A DNA stretch of 64,000 nucleotides. It comes from Agrococcus casei LMG 22410 (lineage in GTDB: Bacteria > Actinomycetota > Actinomycetes > Actinomycetales > Microbacteriaceae). Below are positions 56,958 through 64,000 of this stretch, one piece after another. The position numbers were made by a program, and so were the translations under genes. The notes beneath the pieces are model-generated. The model was not told the DNA's origin. It saw only the letters and a program-made list of their open reading frames with translations, and made no database searches. The stretch is from contig NZ_FUHU01000020.1 of the NCBI RefSeq assembly GCF_900163565.1, positions 208,468-272,467 on the forward strand, given 5' to 3'. Every line of letters starts with the position of its first letter. The first letter of the stretch is position 1.

Positions 56958-59045
56958 ATGAACCACAGCAGCGATCACCAGCACCACGATGAGCACGCCG
57001 CTCACGAGCACGCGGGCCACGACGACCACAATGCTCACGCAGATCACAGCGCTCACGCTGATCACTCTGGCCACGCCGGCCACGGCGACCACGTCGGCAT
57101 GTTCCGCCGCCTGTTCTGGGTGAACCTGGTGCTCGCGATCCCCGTGGTCGTGTTCAACGGCATGTTCGCGGGGCTGCTCGGCTACGAGCTGCCAGACAGC
57201 ATCTTCGTGCAGTCGATCTCGCCCGTGCTCGGCACCGTCATGTTCGTCTGGGGCGGCCGCCCGTTCTTCACCGGTGCGCTCGACGAGCTGAAGGCTCGCA
57301 AGCCCGGAATGATGATGCTCATCGCGCTCGGCATCTCCGTCGCTTTCGGCGCGTCCTGGGCTTCGACCCTCGGCTGGCTCAGCCATGAGCTCAACGTGTG
57401 GTGGGAGCTCGCACTCCTCATCGTCATCATGCTGCTCGGCCACTGGATCGAGATGCGCTCGATCGCCCAGACCACATCCGCTCTCGACTCGCTCGCAGCC
57501 CTCCTGCCAGACACCGCCGAGCGCGTCGAAGGAGAGCAGACGGTGAGCGTCGCACCTGCCGACCTGCGCGAAGGCGACGTCGTCGTGGTGCGGCCGGGCG
57601 CATCCGTTCCGGCAGACGGAGAGATCGTCGAAGGCGAGGCGAGCTTCGACGAGTCGATGATCACGGGCGAGTCTGCAGCAGTGCGGAGGGGTTCGGGCGA
57701 GCAGGTCGTCGCAGGCACGGTCGCGACCGACTCGGGTGTGCGCGTGCGCGTGACTGCGGTTGGCGAGTCGACCGCCCTCGCCGGAATCCAGCGGCTGGTG
57801 GCAGACGCGCAGTCGTCGTCATCGAAGGCGCAGCGCATCGCTGACCGTGCGGCCGGCTGGCTGTTCTGGTTCGCGCTGGCAGCGGGCGTCATCACCGCTG
57901 TCGTCTGGCTGCTGCTCGGGCGCCCTGACGATGCCGTCGTGCGAACGATCTCGGTGCTCGTCATCGCGTGTCCGCACGCGCTCGGGCTCGCGATTCCGCT
58001 CGTCGTCTCGATCTCGACGGAGCGCGCGGCCAAAGCCGGCGTCCTGGTCAAGGATCGCCTCGCCCTCGAATCGATGCGCACCGTCGACACCGTGCTGTTC
58101 GACAAGACCGGAACACTCACGAAGGGCGAGCCCGAAGTCACGCGCGTCGCAGCAATCGAGCCTCGCAGTGACGACGAGGTGCTGGCGCTCGCGGCGGCGG
58201 CCGAAGCCGACAGCGAGCATCCCCTCGCCCGCGCGATCACCGCGGCTGCCGAGGGGCGCGGCCTCAGCATCCCGGCGTCGTCTGGCTTCTCGTCGTCGCC
58301 TGCGGTCGGTGTGCGCGCATCCGTCGACGGATCGGTCGTCGAAGTCGGCGGACCATACCTGCTCGAGCAGCACGGTCTGCAGCCACTCGGCGACACCGAA
58401 GCGTGGGGAGACTCGACGGTGCTGCACGTGCTGGTCGACGGGCAGGCAGTGGGAGCGCTGAGCATCGCGGATGCCATTCGCCCCGAGTCGCGCGAGGCCG
58501 TCGACGCGCTGCATCGGCGCGGTGTCGAAGTGGTGATGATCACGGGCGACGCGGCTCCTGTCGCTGAGAGCGTCGGCCGCGAGCTCGGCATCGACCGCGT
58601 GCTGTCGCAGGTGCGACCCGAAGACAAGGAGTCGCACGTCGCAAAGCTGCAGGCCGATGGCCGCAAGGTCGCGATGGTGGGCGACGGCGTCAACGATGCG
58701 CCGGCCCTGGCACGGGCGGATGTGGGGCTTGCGATCGGCGCCGGAACCGACGTCGCGATCGGGTCGGCTGGCGTGATCCTCGCTTCGTCAGACCCGCGGG
58801 GTGTGCTCTCGGTGATCGATCTCTCGGCCGCGAGCTACCGCAAGATGCTGCAGAACCTGTGGTGGGCCGCCGGATACAACCTGCTGTCGGTGCCGCTGGC
58901 GGCTGGCGTGCTCGCGCCGATCGGGTTCATGCTGCCGATGAGCGTCGCGGCTGTGCTGATGTCGCTGTCGACCGTGGTCGTCGCGCTCAATGCGCAGCTG
59001 CTGCGCACCCTTGACCTGAATCCTGTCGAAGCCGCGAAGCGATAG
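56958..59045 (+). CDS. copB: Copper-exporting P1B-type ATPase, CopB (CPH) class
   Basis: Pumps copper out of the cytoplasm with ATP. 695 residues. The first 45 residues contain 16 histidines, one at every third position from residue 18 onward: a metal-binding tail in place of the CxxC domain. The ion site is CPHALG (Cys338, His340), which marks the P1B-3 class. DKTGTLTKGEPE has the phosphorylated Asp382; MITGESAAV, VGDGVNDAPALARADVG and the C-terminal helices are complete. ATG 56958 has AAGGAG before it. Expected to be induced by copper through the CsoR-type box. Confidence 0.95.
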   Translation: MNHSSDHQHHDEHAAHEHAGHDDHNAHADHSAHADHSGHAGHGDHVGMFRRLFWVNLVLAIPVVVFNGMFAGLLGYELPDSIFVQSISPVLGTVMFVWGGRPFFTGALDELKARKPGMMMLIALGISVAFGASWASTLGWLSHELNVWWELALLIVIMLLGHWIEMRSIAQTTSALDSLAALLPDTAERVEGEQTVSVAPADLREGDVVVVRPGASVPADGEIVEGEASFDESMITGESAAVRRGSGEQVVAGTVATDSGVRVRVTAVGESTALAGIQRLVADAQSSSSKAQRIADRAAGWLFWFALAAGVITAVVWLLLGRPDDAVVRTISVLVIACPHALGLAIPLVVSISTERAAKAGVLVKDRLALESMRTVDTVLFDKTGTLTKGEPEVTRVAAIEPRSDDEVLALAAAAEADSEHPLARAITAAAEGRGLSIPASSGFSSSPAVGVRASVDGSVVEVGGPYLLEQHGLQPLGDTEAWGDSTVLHVLVDGQAVGALSIADAIRPESREAVDALHRRGVEVVMITGDAAPVAESVGRELGIDRVLSQVRPEDKESHVAKLQADGRKVAMVGDGVNDAPALARADVGLAIGAGTDVAIGSAGVILASSDPRGVLSVIDLSAASYRKMLQNLWWAAGYNLLSVPLAAGVLAPIGFMLPMSVAAVLMSLSTVVVALNAQLLRTLDLNPVEAAKR

Positions 59046-59080
59046 CAGCTGCGATGCGGTGGTTCTGGCCTCCGCAATGC

Positions 59081-59149
59081 GCTTTTCTCGGTCGCTGGGC
59101 GCCGCCGCGTCGATATTTGTCGCGGATCGGCTGAGCGACCGAGAAAAGC
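59081..59149. terminator. 16-base inverted repeat with a 37-base loop
   Basis: Arms 59081-59096 (begins GCTTTTCTCGG) and 59134-59149 are perfect complements. The loop can itself fold (CCGCG with CGCGG). It fills the 134-base gap between copB and the sensor kinase and may be the copB terminator, or part of an insertion-like remnant. Confidence 0.65.
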
Positions 59150-59179
59150 AGCACCGCCGGGCAGTGCAACAATCAGAGG

Positions 59180-60475
59180 GTGACGAAAGCCGACCCAGAG
59201 GGCGCCCGCGTGGGCGACGTGCCGCTGCCTTCTCGCAGCGACCGCCCGGTCGTGCGCGCCGTTCGCGGCGGTCAGCACCTCATCGCGATCGCGCTCGTCA
59301 CCGTCGGCCTGATCCGCGCACTGCTGACCGGCGCCGAGCCATTCGCCACGAGCGTGGTCGCGCTCGCGATGCTCGCCTGGTACTTCGCCGGCATGATCTT
59401 CGTCGAGAGCCTCCTGCAGCGGTCGCGCCGTGTGCTGTGGTGGGTGGTGCTGCTCGCCGTCTGGGGGCTCGCGGTCGTCGTCTCGGCCGAGTTCGTCTGG
59501 GTCGCGTTCCTGCTCTGGATGCTCGCGGGCTACCTGCTCGGCATGGCCAGCGCGCTCGTGGTCTCGGCCCTGGTGTTCATCGTCGTCGTCATCGCACCGC
59601 TCATCCACCACGGCACCACCAACTACGCAAGCGTGCTCGGCCCCCTCATCGGCGGCGTCTTCGCAATCGGAATCGCCCGCGGATACCTCCAGCTCGTCCG
59701 CGAGGGCCACGAGCGCGAGCAGCTGCTCGATTCGCTCACGAGGTCGCAGCGCGAGGCCGCGCACCTGCAGGACGAACTCGCGCTCGCTCAGCGGCATGCC
59801 GGTGCAAGCGAAGAGCGAACGCGCATCTCACGCGACCTGCACGACACCGTCGCCCAGCAGCTCTCGTCGATCCGGCTGCTGTCGCACGCGGCGGCGGGCA
59901 AGGCGGTCGACGTCAACGACTCGAAGGCCCTTGCACACGTCGGCCAGCTGGCGACCGAGAGTCTGACGGATGTGCGGCGCATCATCGCGGCGCTGGCTCC
60001 GGCAGAGCTCGAGGCGGCCGCGCTGCCAGACGCACTAGAGACCATCGTGGGGCGAATTCGCGCCGAAGCCGCGGCGCAGGGGTCGACGCTGCGTGCCGAC
60101 CTGCGCGTGGAGGGCATGATGCCCGCGATCGACACCGAGAGCGAAGTCGCCTTGCTGCGCGCTGCACAGTCTGCGCTCGCGAACGCGGCACAGCACTCGA
60201 GAGCCGACCGCGTCGTGGTGACCCTCGCATGCCAGGATGACGTCGTGCGCCTCGACATCGTCGATGACGGCGTCGGCTTCGACGTCGCCAAGTGGGAGGC
60301 GTCGACCCCCACTGCCGAGGCCGGCTACGGCCTGGGATTCATCAGATCGCGCCTCGTGCAGCTGGGCGGCGGCATCGACATCGTCAGCAGCCCGGGGGAG
60401 GGCACGACACTCAGCGCCCATGTGCCGCTGCGCCTGAGCGGCGAGGCCGGAAACCAACGAGAGGAAGCCCTATGA
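59180..60475 (+). CDS. NarL-type sensor histidine kinase
   Basis: 431 residues. Five or six membrane helices in the first 165 residues with almost no extracellular domain, a short coiled coil, then the HisKA_3 dimerisation motif ERTRISRDLHDTVAQQLSSI with phospho-accepting His221. The HATPase domain has LANAAQHSRADRVVV (N box), DIVDDGVGFD (D box) and GYGLGFIRSRLVQLGGGI. The signal is unknown; membrane or cell-envelope state is typical of kinases built like this. GTG start; overlaps the regulator by 4 bases. Confidence 0.93.
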   Translation: MTKADPEGARVGDVPLPSRSDRPVVRAVRGGQHLIAIALVTVGLIRALLTGAEPFATSVVALAMLAWYFAGMIFVESLLQRSRRVLWWVVLLAVWGLAVVVSAEFVWVAFLLWMLAGYLLGMASALVVSALVFIVVVIAPLIHHGTTNYASVLGPLIGGVFAIGIARGYLQLVREGHEREQLLDSLTRSQREAAHLQDELALAQRHAGASEERTRISRDLHDTVAQQLSSIRLLSHAAAGKAVDVNDSKALAHVGQLATESLTDVRRIIAALAPAELEAAALPDALETIVGRIRAEAAAQGSTLRADLRVEGMMPAIDTESEVALLRAAQSALANAAQHSRADRVVVTLACQDDVVRLDIVDDGVGFDVAKWEASTPTAEAGYGLGFIRSRLVQLGGGIDIVSSPGEGTTLSAHVPLRLSGEAGNQREEAL

Positions 60476-61095
60476 GCATCGAGATCCTGCTGGTGGACGA
60501 CCACCCCGTCGTGCGCACGGGGCTGCGCGCAGTGCTCGAGGCATACGACGACCTCGCGGTGACCGGCGAGGCGTCGAGCGGAGAAGAGGCCGTCAAGCTC
60601 AGCGAGCAGCTGCAGCCGGCGGTGGTGCTGTGCGACCTGCGGCTCGGCGAGGGCATGAACGGCATCGCGACGACAAAGGCGCTGCGTGCGCTGCGGCCGG
60701 CTCCCGGCGTCATCATGCTGACGACCTTCGATCGCGACGCCGAGATCGCCGGAGCCGTCGAGGCCGGCGCCTCGGGCTACCTGCTGAAAGACGTCGACCC
60801 GGCCACGATCGTCGAGGCCATCCGCACGGTGTCGCGCGGCGGGATGTTCATGCCGCCGGAGCTCACGAACCGACTCATGGCAGGGATGCGCGGCTCCAGC
60901 GAGCGCCTGACCGATCGCGAGCTCGAGGTGATGCAGCTGCTGGCCACAGGCGCCTCGAACCGCGACATGGCCAAGGCGCTCTTCGTCTCGGAGGCCACGA
61001 TCAAGAGCCACCTCGTGCACATCTTCACCAAGCTCCACGTCGAGAGCCGCTCGCGCGCAGTGCACGTCGCCCGCGAGAAGGGTCTCATCGACTGA
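60472..61095 (+). CDS. NarL/LuxR-type response regulator
   Basis: 207 residues. The receiver domain has the acidic pair in LLVDDHPVVR, phospho-Asp55 in LCDLRLGE, and the Lys in GYLLKDVDP. The C-terminal LuxR helix-turn-helix is LTDRELEVMQLLATGASNRDMAKALFVSEATIKSHLVHIFTKL. Partner of the kinase just upstream (ATGA overlap, GAGGAAG ribosome-binding site). Targets unknown. Confidence 0.95.
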   Translation: MSIEILLVDDHPVVRTGLRAVLEAYDDLAVTGEASSGEEAVKLSEQLQPAVVLCDLRLGEGMNGIATTKALRALRPAPGVIMLTTFDRDAEIAGAVEAGASGYLLKDVDPATIVEAIRTVSRGGMFMPPELTNRLMAGMRGSSERLTDRELEVMQLLATGASNRDMAKALFVSEATIKSHLVHIFTKLHVESRSRAVHVAREKGLID

Positions 61096-61103
61096 GGCAC
61101 GGC

Positions 61104-61109
61104 TACGAT
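61104..61109 (+). promoter_or_regulatory. -10 element for leaderless AlkD-like gene
   Basis: TACGAT ends 6 bases before the ATG at 61116. Confidence 0.55.
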
Positions 61110-61115
61110 GCCAGC

Positions 61116-61799
61116 ATGAGCGAACCACAGACCGACGACCGAGTCGCGAGCACGCTCGAAGAGCTTGCGCAGCTCGAGGACCCCAAGGCGCGCGCGATCA
61201 ACGAGCGGCACGGCAACGACTACGGCGTCAACCTCACGAAGCTGCGCGCCGTTGCCAAGGCGCTCAAGAGAGACCCCGAGCTCGCCCGCCAGCTCTGGGC
61301 GACCGACGACACGGCCGCGAGGCTCGTCGCGCTGCTCATCTGCAAGCCCAAGGAGTTCACCGCAGACGAGCTCGACACGATGCTGCGCGAGGCCCGCACT
61401 CCCAAGGTGCACGACTGGCTGATCGGCTACGTCGTCACGAAGGGGCCGCACATGGAGGCGCTGCGCGAGAGATGGATGCGCGACACCGACCCCGTCGTCG
61501 CAAGCGCCGGGTGGGCGCTCACCGCGCATCGCATCGCGAAGGGCACCGACGACGGCCTCGACCACGACGCGCTGCTCAGCACGATCGAGTCGCAGATGTC
61601 GACCGCACACGATCGTCTGCAGTGGGAGATGAACACGACCCTTGCGCAGATCGGCATCGCGCATCCGCAATTCCGTGACCGTGCGCTCGCGATCGGCGAG
61701 CGGCTCGAGGTGCTGAAGGACTACCCGACCGCGCCCGGCTGCACTTCACCATTCGCGCCGATCTGGATCAGCGAGATGGTGAAGCGCGCCGAAGCCTGA
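61116..61799 (+). CDS. DNA alkylation repair protein (AlkD/HEAT-like)
   Basis: 227 residues, nearly all helical, of the PF08713 family. INERHGNDYGVNLTKLRAVAKALKRDPELARQLW, DTAARLVALLICKP and TKGPHMEALRERWMRD give the HEAT-like repeat pattern of AlkD, a glycosylase that excises bulky or cationic alkylated purines. The family includes members without glycosylase activity, so function is probable only. It ends 3 bases before a convergent gene. PGCTSPFAPIWI is the conserved C-terminal segment. Confidence 0.85.
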   Translation: MSEPQTDDRVASTLEELAQLEDPKARAINERHGNDYGVNLTKLRAVAKALKRDPELARQLWATDDTAARLVALLICKPKEFTADELDTMLREARTPKVHDWLIGYVVTKGPHMEALRERWMRDTDPVVASAGWALTAHRIAKGTDDGLDHDALLSTIESQMSTAHDRLQWEMNTTLAQIGIAHPQFRDRALAIGERLEVLKDYPTAPGCTSPFAPIWISEMVKRAEA

Positions 61800-61802
61800 G
61801 GT

Positions 61803-62015
61803 TCAGCTGCCTGCGGTTGTGCGTGCGCTGACGGCGTCGCCGGCACGAGAGCCGAGGGTTGCACCGAGGATGGTCAGCAGTGCTGTGCCCACGAGGAACA
61901 CCAGCGCCCACATGCCCACGGCGTCGGGCGGAAGCCCGACCCAGAGGCCCGCTGCCATCCAGATGACGGCGGCCACGACGCCCGCCAGAAGTCCGCTTGT
62001 GAAGAAACGACCCAT
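61803..62015 (-). CDS. Small two-helix membrane protein
   Basis: 70 residues with helices at about 6-25 and 32-52 and a polar tail SRAGDAVSARTTAGS. ATG 62015 is chosen because GAAGGG lies 7 bases upstream; the 23 codons before it look non-coding. No family recognised. Divergent from the next gene. Confidence 0.65.
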   Translation of the reverse strand: MGRFFTSGLLAGVVAAVIWMAAGLWVGLPPDAVGMWALVFLVGTALLTILGATLGSRAGDAVSARTTAGS

Positions 62016-62073
62016 TGTTCTGCCCTTCGATCTGCTCTGATCTGTTGCACGGCCCCGGTGTTCGACGCCGATA

Positions 62074-62088
62074 CTCTGTGTCACAGAG
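62074..62088. promoter_or_regulatory. CTCTGTG-T-CACAGAG palindrome, candidate operator
   Basis: A perfect 7+1+7 palindrome in the 134-base divergent gap. A -10-like TACTCT overlaps its left arm and TACCCTGTG repeats part of it at 62094-62102. It is a reasonable binding site for the winged-helix regulator at 62706. Confidence 0.55.
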
Positions 62089-62149
62089 CACGATACCCTG
62101 TGGCATGGAGTATTGGCCAGAGGAATTTCGCGCGGGTAGCATGCTGACC

Positions 62150-62713
62150 GTGTCCTCAGACTCAGATCAGGCCGAGCGCGTCATCCGCGAACTCGACGAG
62201 CTGCGCGATCGAACGCGCACGAGCGGACGCTCTGTCGCCACCGGATATCCGCTGATCGGCTGGGGCTTCGCATGGGCCGCCGGCTACTCGTCGCTCGAGC
62301 TGCTCGACGGCTGGTGGCGCGTCGCCGCAGCGGTTGTCGCGTGGATGGTCGGCATGTCGCTGAGCTGGGCTCCCATGCGCGCAGCGGTGCGCACCGGCAC
62401 CGAGGGGCGCATGCAGGCGGGGTGGTTCGTGCTGATGGGCGCATCCCCGTTCATCGTCGCAGCCGCCCAGCCGGCCACCTGGGTCAACATCGCGCTGCTG
62501 CTCGGCGCACTGTGGAGCGTCGGCATGGTGTTCTACGCCATTGCGACGCAGGACGTGCCGTACGCCGTCAGTGCCGGCATCGGCGTCGTGGCCGCGGCCG
62601 TGGCGAGCTTTCAGGAGGCGGTCGGGCCGCTGCTGCTGTTCGGACTCGCTGCCGGGCTGCCGCTGCTTGCAGTCGGCTTCGCGCGCGTGATCGCGACGGT
62701 GCGACGTGGCTGA
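62150..62713 (+). CDS. Six-helix membrane protein paired with a winged-helix regulator
   Basis: 187 residues: a charged N-terminus QAERVIRELDELRDRTR, then about six short helices. The start is uncertain: GTG 62150 follows TAGCAT by 7 bases (leaderless pattern); ATG 62141 and ATG 62105 (5 bases after TACCCT) are in the same frame. It overlaps the regulator gene by 8 bases. Small membrane proteins with this helical lead are often co-transcribed with a PF13601 regulator in actinobacteria; role unknown. Confidence 0.75.
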   Translation: MSSDSDQAERVIRELDELRDRTRTSGRSVATGYPLIGWGFAWAAGYSSLELLDGWWRVAAAVVAWMVGMSLSWAPMRAAVRTGTEGRMQAGWFVLMGASPFIVAAAQPATWVNIALLLGALWSVGMVFYAIATQDVPYAVSAGIGVVAAAVASFQEAVGPLLLFGLAAGLPLLAVGFARVIATVRRG

Positions 62714-63071
62714 CCAGATGAGCCGCAGCGAGCTCTCAGACGAGCTCGGCCGCCAGCTGCGCACGCCCTTTGACCAGGTGCTGACCGACTCGAACCGGCT
62801 GCGCATCCAGGCCGCCCTGCACGGGCTGCCGCAGTCGGGGTCGATCAGGTTCACGGCGCTCGCGAAGGCCCTCGGCCTCAGCGACGGCAACCTCTCGGCC
62901 CACCTCGCGGTGCTCGCCGAGGTCGGCTACGTCTCGGCGGAGGAGACCTACACGGGCAAGCGGCGCACGCGCTGGTTCTCGGCAACCGCCATGGGCCGCG
63001 AGGCCTTCGAAGGGCACGTGCAGGCGCTTCGGATCATCGTCGACTCGGCGAAGCTCGCCGAGCGCGACTGA
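62706..63071 (+). CDS. Winged-helix transcriptional regulator (PF13601 type)
   Basis: 121 residues, a single winged helix: SNRLRIQAALHGLPQSGSIRFTALAKALGLSDGNLSAHLAVLAEVGYV (recognition helix LSDGNLSAHL) and the wing TYTGKRRTRWFSAT. This fits the small MarR/ArsR-like family that binds DNA as a dimer. It starts with GTG inside the end of the membrane-protein gene and probably controls that operon through the palindrome at 62074. Confidence 0.88.
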   Translation: MADQMSRSELSDELGRQLRTPFDQVLTDSNRLRIQAALHGLPQSGSIRFTALAKALGLSDGNLSAHLAVLAEVGYVSAEETYTGKRRTRWFSATAMGREAFEGHVQALRIIVDSAKLAERD

Positions 63072-63087
63072 CGCGTGATGTGCAGAG

Positions 63088-63131
63088 TGGGCCCTGCGGG
63101 GCTCGAACCCGCGACCAATGGATTAAAAGTC
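63088..63131 (-). other. Integration junction: 3' half of a tRNA-Lys(UUU) gene
   Basis: Reading on the minus strand, the anticodon loop CTTTTAA (63129-63123), variable loop, T arm (GCGGG, TTCGAGC, CCCGC) and the 3' acceptor strand AGGGCCC plus discriminator A at 63088 are intact. The CCA end is not encoded. Upstream of about 63131 the sequence stops matching a tRNA: the 5' half of the anticodon stem, D arm and 5' acceptor strand are missing. An integrase gene starts right there, so this is the attachment core at one end of an integrated element; the whole tRNA should lie at the other end. Confidence 0.88.
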
Positions 63132-63144
63132 TGAACAGAGCCTT

Positions 63145-63255
63145 GTAGCGTGATGATGCGCTGCGTAGCGTTATGCCCCGATTTCCTTGCTATTGCTGGG
63201 GAGACGGGGCTTTCGTCTGTTCGAGTGGCGTAGCGTGGCGGAGCGTCGTGTAGCG
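63145..63255. repeat. Four GTAGCG motifs in two pairs, candidate integrase arm sites
   Basis: GTAGCG occurs at 63145-63150, 63165-63170, 63230-63235 and 63250-63255: two pairs, each spaced exactly 20 bases, next to the attachment core and running into the integrase 3' end. Confidence 0.55.
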
Positions 63256-64000
63256 CGAATCTGCCCCACGTTTGCCCCACGCACTTGACCGATTTCTGTA
63301 TCGTTCTCGGTCGAGCCCCACGGATCGGCTAGCGCGTCGATCACTTGCTGCGATGCTTCCTGCAGCAAGTGCGTGTAGCGGGCTGTCGTTTGCGGGGAGA
63401 CGTGGCCTAGGAGTTTCCCGACTTCGGCGAGCGATACGCCTTCTTGGATCAGCCAGGAGGCGTAGGTGTGTCTGAACGTGTGTGGGGTGACGTCTTCGAT
63501 GCCTGTGTGGAGCAGGGCGGGCGTGAGCGTCCGTTTGACGAAGTTTCCGTTGTCGAGTGCTGTTCCAGTCGTGGTGGTGAAGATGAGGCCGCTGCGGCGC
63601 TTACCGATGACCTTGGTGAGTTCCTTCTGTACCCAGGGTGGGATGGGGACGGTGCGGCGCTTCTTGCCTTTGGGGTAGTCGCGGAGTTCGCGGCTGTGGT
63701 CGTCGTGCACCTTCGTCACCCTGTACGTCGCTGTCTTGGGGTCGTAGTGCTCGATGTGGGCGCCGGCGAGTTCGCCCCATCTGAGGCCGGTGCCGAGCAG
63801 CATGGCGACGATCGCTTTCTCCTGACCTTTGAGCGCGTTGAGGAGTTGGGATGCTTCGTCGCGGGTCAGGTAGCGTTCGCGTTGATTGTCGGGCTGGGGG
63901 AGGCGTAAGCGTGCTGCCGGGTTGGCGGGGATGAGTTGGGTCTGGTGCAGGAACTGGTGACATCGAGCGTGGCTAGCCGAGAGGGCTGGCCTGGAAGGAT
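63171..64000 (-). CDS. int: Tyrosine-type site-specific integrase, catalytic part (runs off right edge)
   Basis: About 275 residues seen; the N-terminus lies beyond the window. Catalytic residues are complete: Arg in LGTGLRWGELAGAHIE, HTFRHTYASWL (His-x-x-Arg) and GHVSPQTTARYTHL (His and the Tyr nucleophile). Upstream ERYLTRDEASQLLNAL is the start of the catalytic domain. The last 30 residues are Arg/Ser/Asn-rich and span two GTAGCG repeats. It sits 40 bases from the tRNA-Lys fragment, the normal layout for phages and integrative elements that use tRNA 3' ends. Confidence 0.95.
   Translation of the reverse strand, partial: PSRPALSASHARCHQFLHQTQLIPANPAARLRLPQPDNQRERYLTRDEASQLLNALKGQEKAIVAMLLGTGLRWGELAGAHIEHYDPKTATYRVTKVHDDHSRELRDYPKGKKRRTVPIPPWVQKELTKVIGKRRSGLIFTTTTGTALDNGNFVKRTLTPALLHTGIEDVTPHTFRHTYASWLIQEGVSLAEVGKLLGHVSPQTTARYTHLLQEASQQVIDALADPWGSTENDTEIGQVRGANVGQIRATRRSATLRHSNRRKPRLPSNSKEIGA

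Noticed and set aside
59180..61095. CopRS/CusRS copper two-component system next to copB
   Set aside because: The kinase has HisKA_3 and no periplasmic metal domain, and the regulator is LuxR/NarL type rather than OmpR type; a strong hairpin separates it from copB.
63088..63131. Functional tRNA-Lys gene
   Set aside because: Only the anticodon loop through the 3' end is present; the 5' half does not continue upstream.

Overview
The window is GC-rich (about two thirds, by eye) and reads as chromosome of a high-GC Gram-positive bacterium, most likely an actinobacterium of the family Microbacteriaceae. The support is the sdhCDAB order, an accD-accE acyl-CoA carboxylase pair with a separate biotin-carrying alpha subunit, an LpdA-type quinone dehydrogenase, a LytR-CpsA-Psr protein, many GTG starts, and many start codons sitting 6-8 bases after a -10 hexamer (leaderless transcription). 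Genus cannot be fixed from the sequence alone. Nearly all of it looks like ordinary core chromosome; only the last kilobase is clearly mobile DNA.

Layout. 1-1200: start of a dynamin-like GTPase (runs off the left edge) and an exported lipoprotein. 1237-7430: succinate dehydrogenase operon (minus strand), a GT4 glycosyltransferase, and mannose-1-phosphate guanylyltransferase, the last two divergent across a 330-base gap filled with copies of a short palindrome. 7588-20395: a nucleoside salvage block with a BMP lipoprotein, a two-domain ATPase and two permeases for uptake, cytidine deaminase, thymidine phosphorylase, adenosine deaminase, an orphan PTS IIA, and, convergent to these, a phosphosugar mutase and purine nucleoside phosphorylase. 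Three related small membrane proteins of unknown role sit inside it. 20415-29167: LpdA-like dehydrogenase, acyl-CoA carboxylase alpha chain, a TetR gene with a near-perfect operator, a heterodimeric ABC exporter whose second subunit is frameshifted, and Maf. 29211-36014: flavin amine oxidase, RNA methyltransferase, small membrane and lipoproteins, and a kynA-kynU-formamidase operon degrading tryptophan to anthranilate. 35992-44319: accD-accE and a membrane protein (minus), then birA, a PH-domain protein, UDP-glucose dehydrogenase, purK, purE and an LCP protein (plus).

44351-52579: a surface-anchored lamin-tail/propeller protein, a less GC-rich large lipoprotein, a luciferase-like oxidoreductase, purU, an MFS exporter and a DUF559/AbiEi-like protein. 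52662-55445: a ZTP riboswitch controlling glyA-folD, then panD. 55433-63071: gamma-carbonic-anhydrase-like protein, membrane proteins, a CopB-type copper ATPase under a CsoR-type box, a NarL-type two-component system, an AlkD-like protein, and a small membrane-protein/winged-helix module. 63088-64000: the 3' half of a tRNA-Lys gene fused to foreign DNA and the catalytic domain of a tyrosine integrase, which is one end of an integrated element continuing past the right edge.

Purine and one-carbon genes (purK, purE, purU, glyA, folD, punA, add) recur through the window, and the riboswitch ties glyA-folD to the purine intermediate ZMP/ZTP. No rRNA, complete tRNA, CRISPR array or insertion sequence was found.
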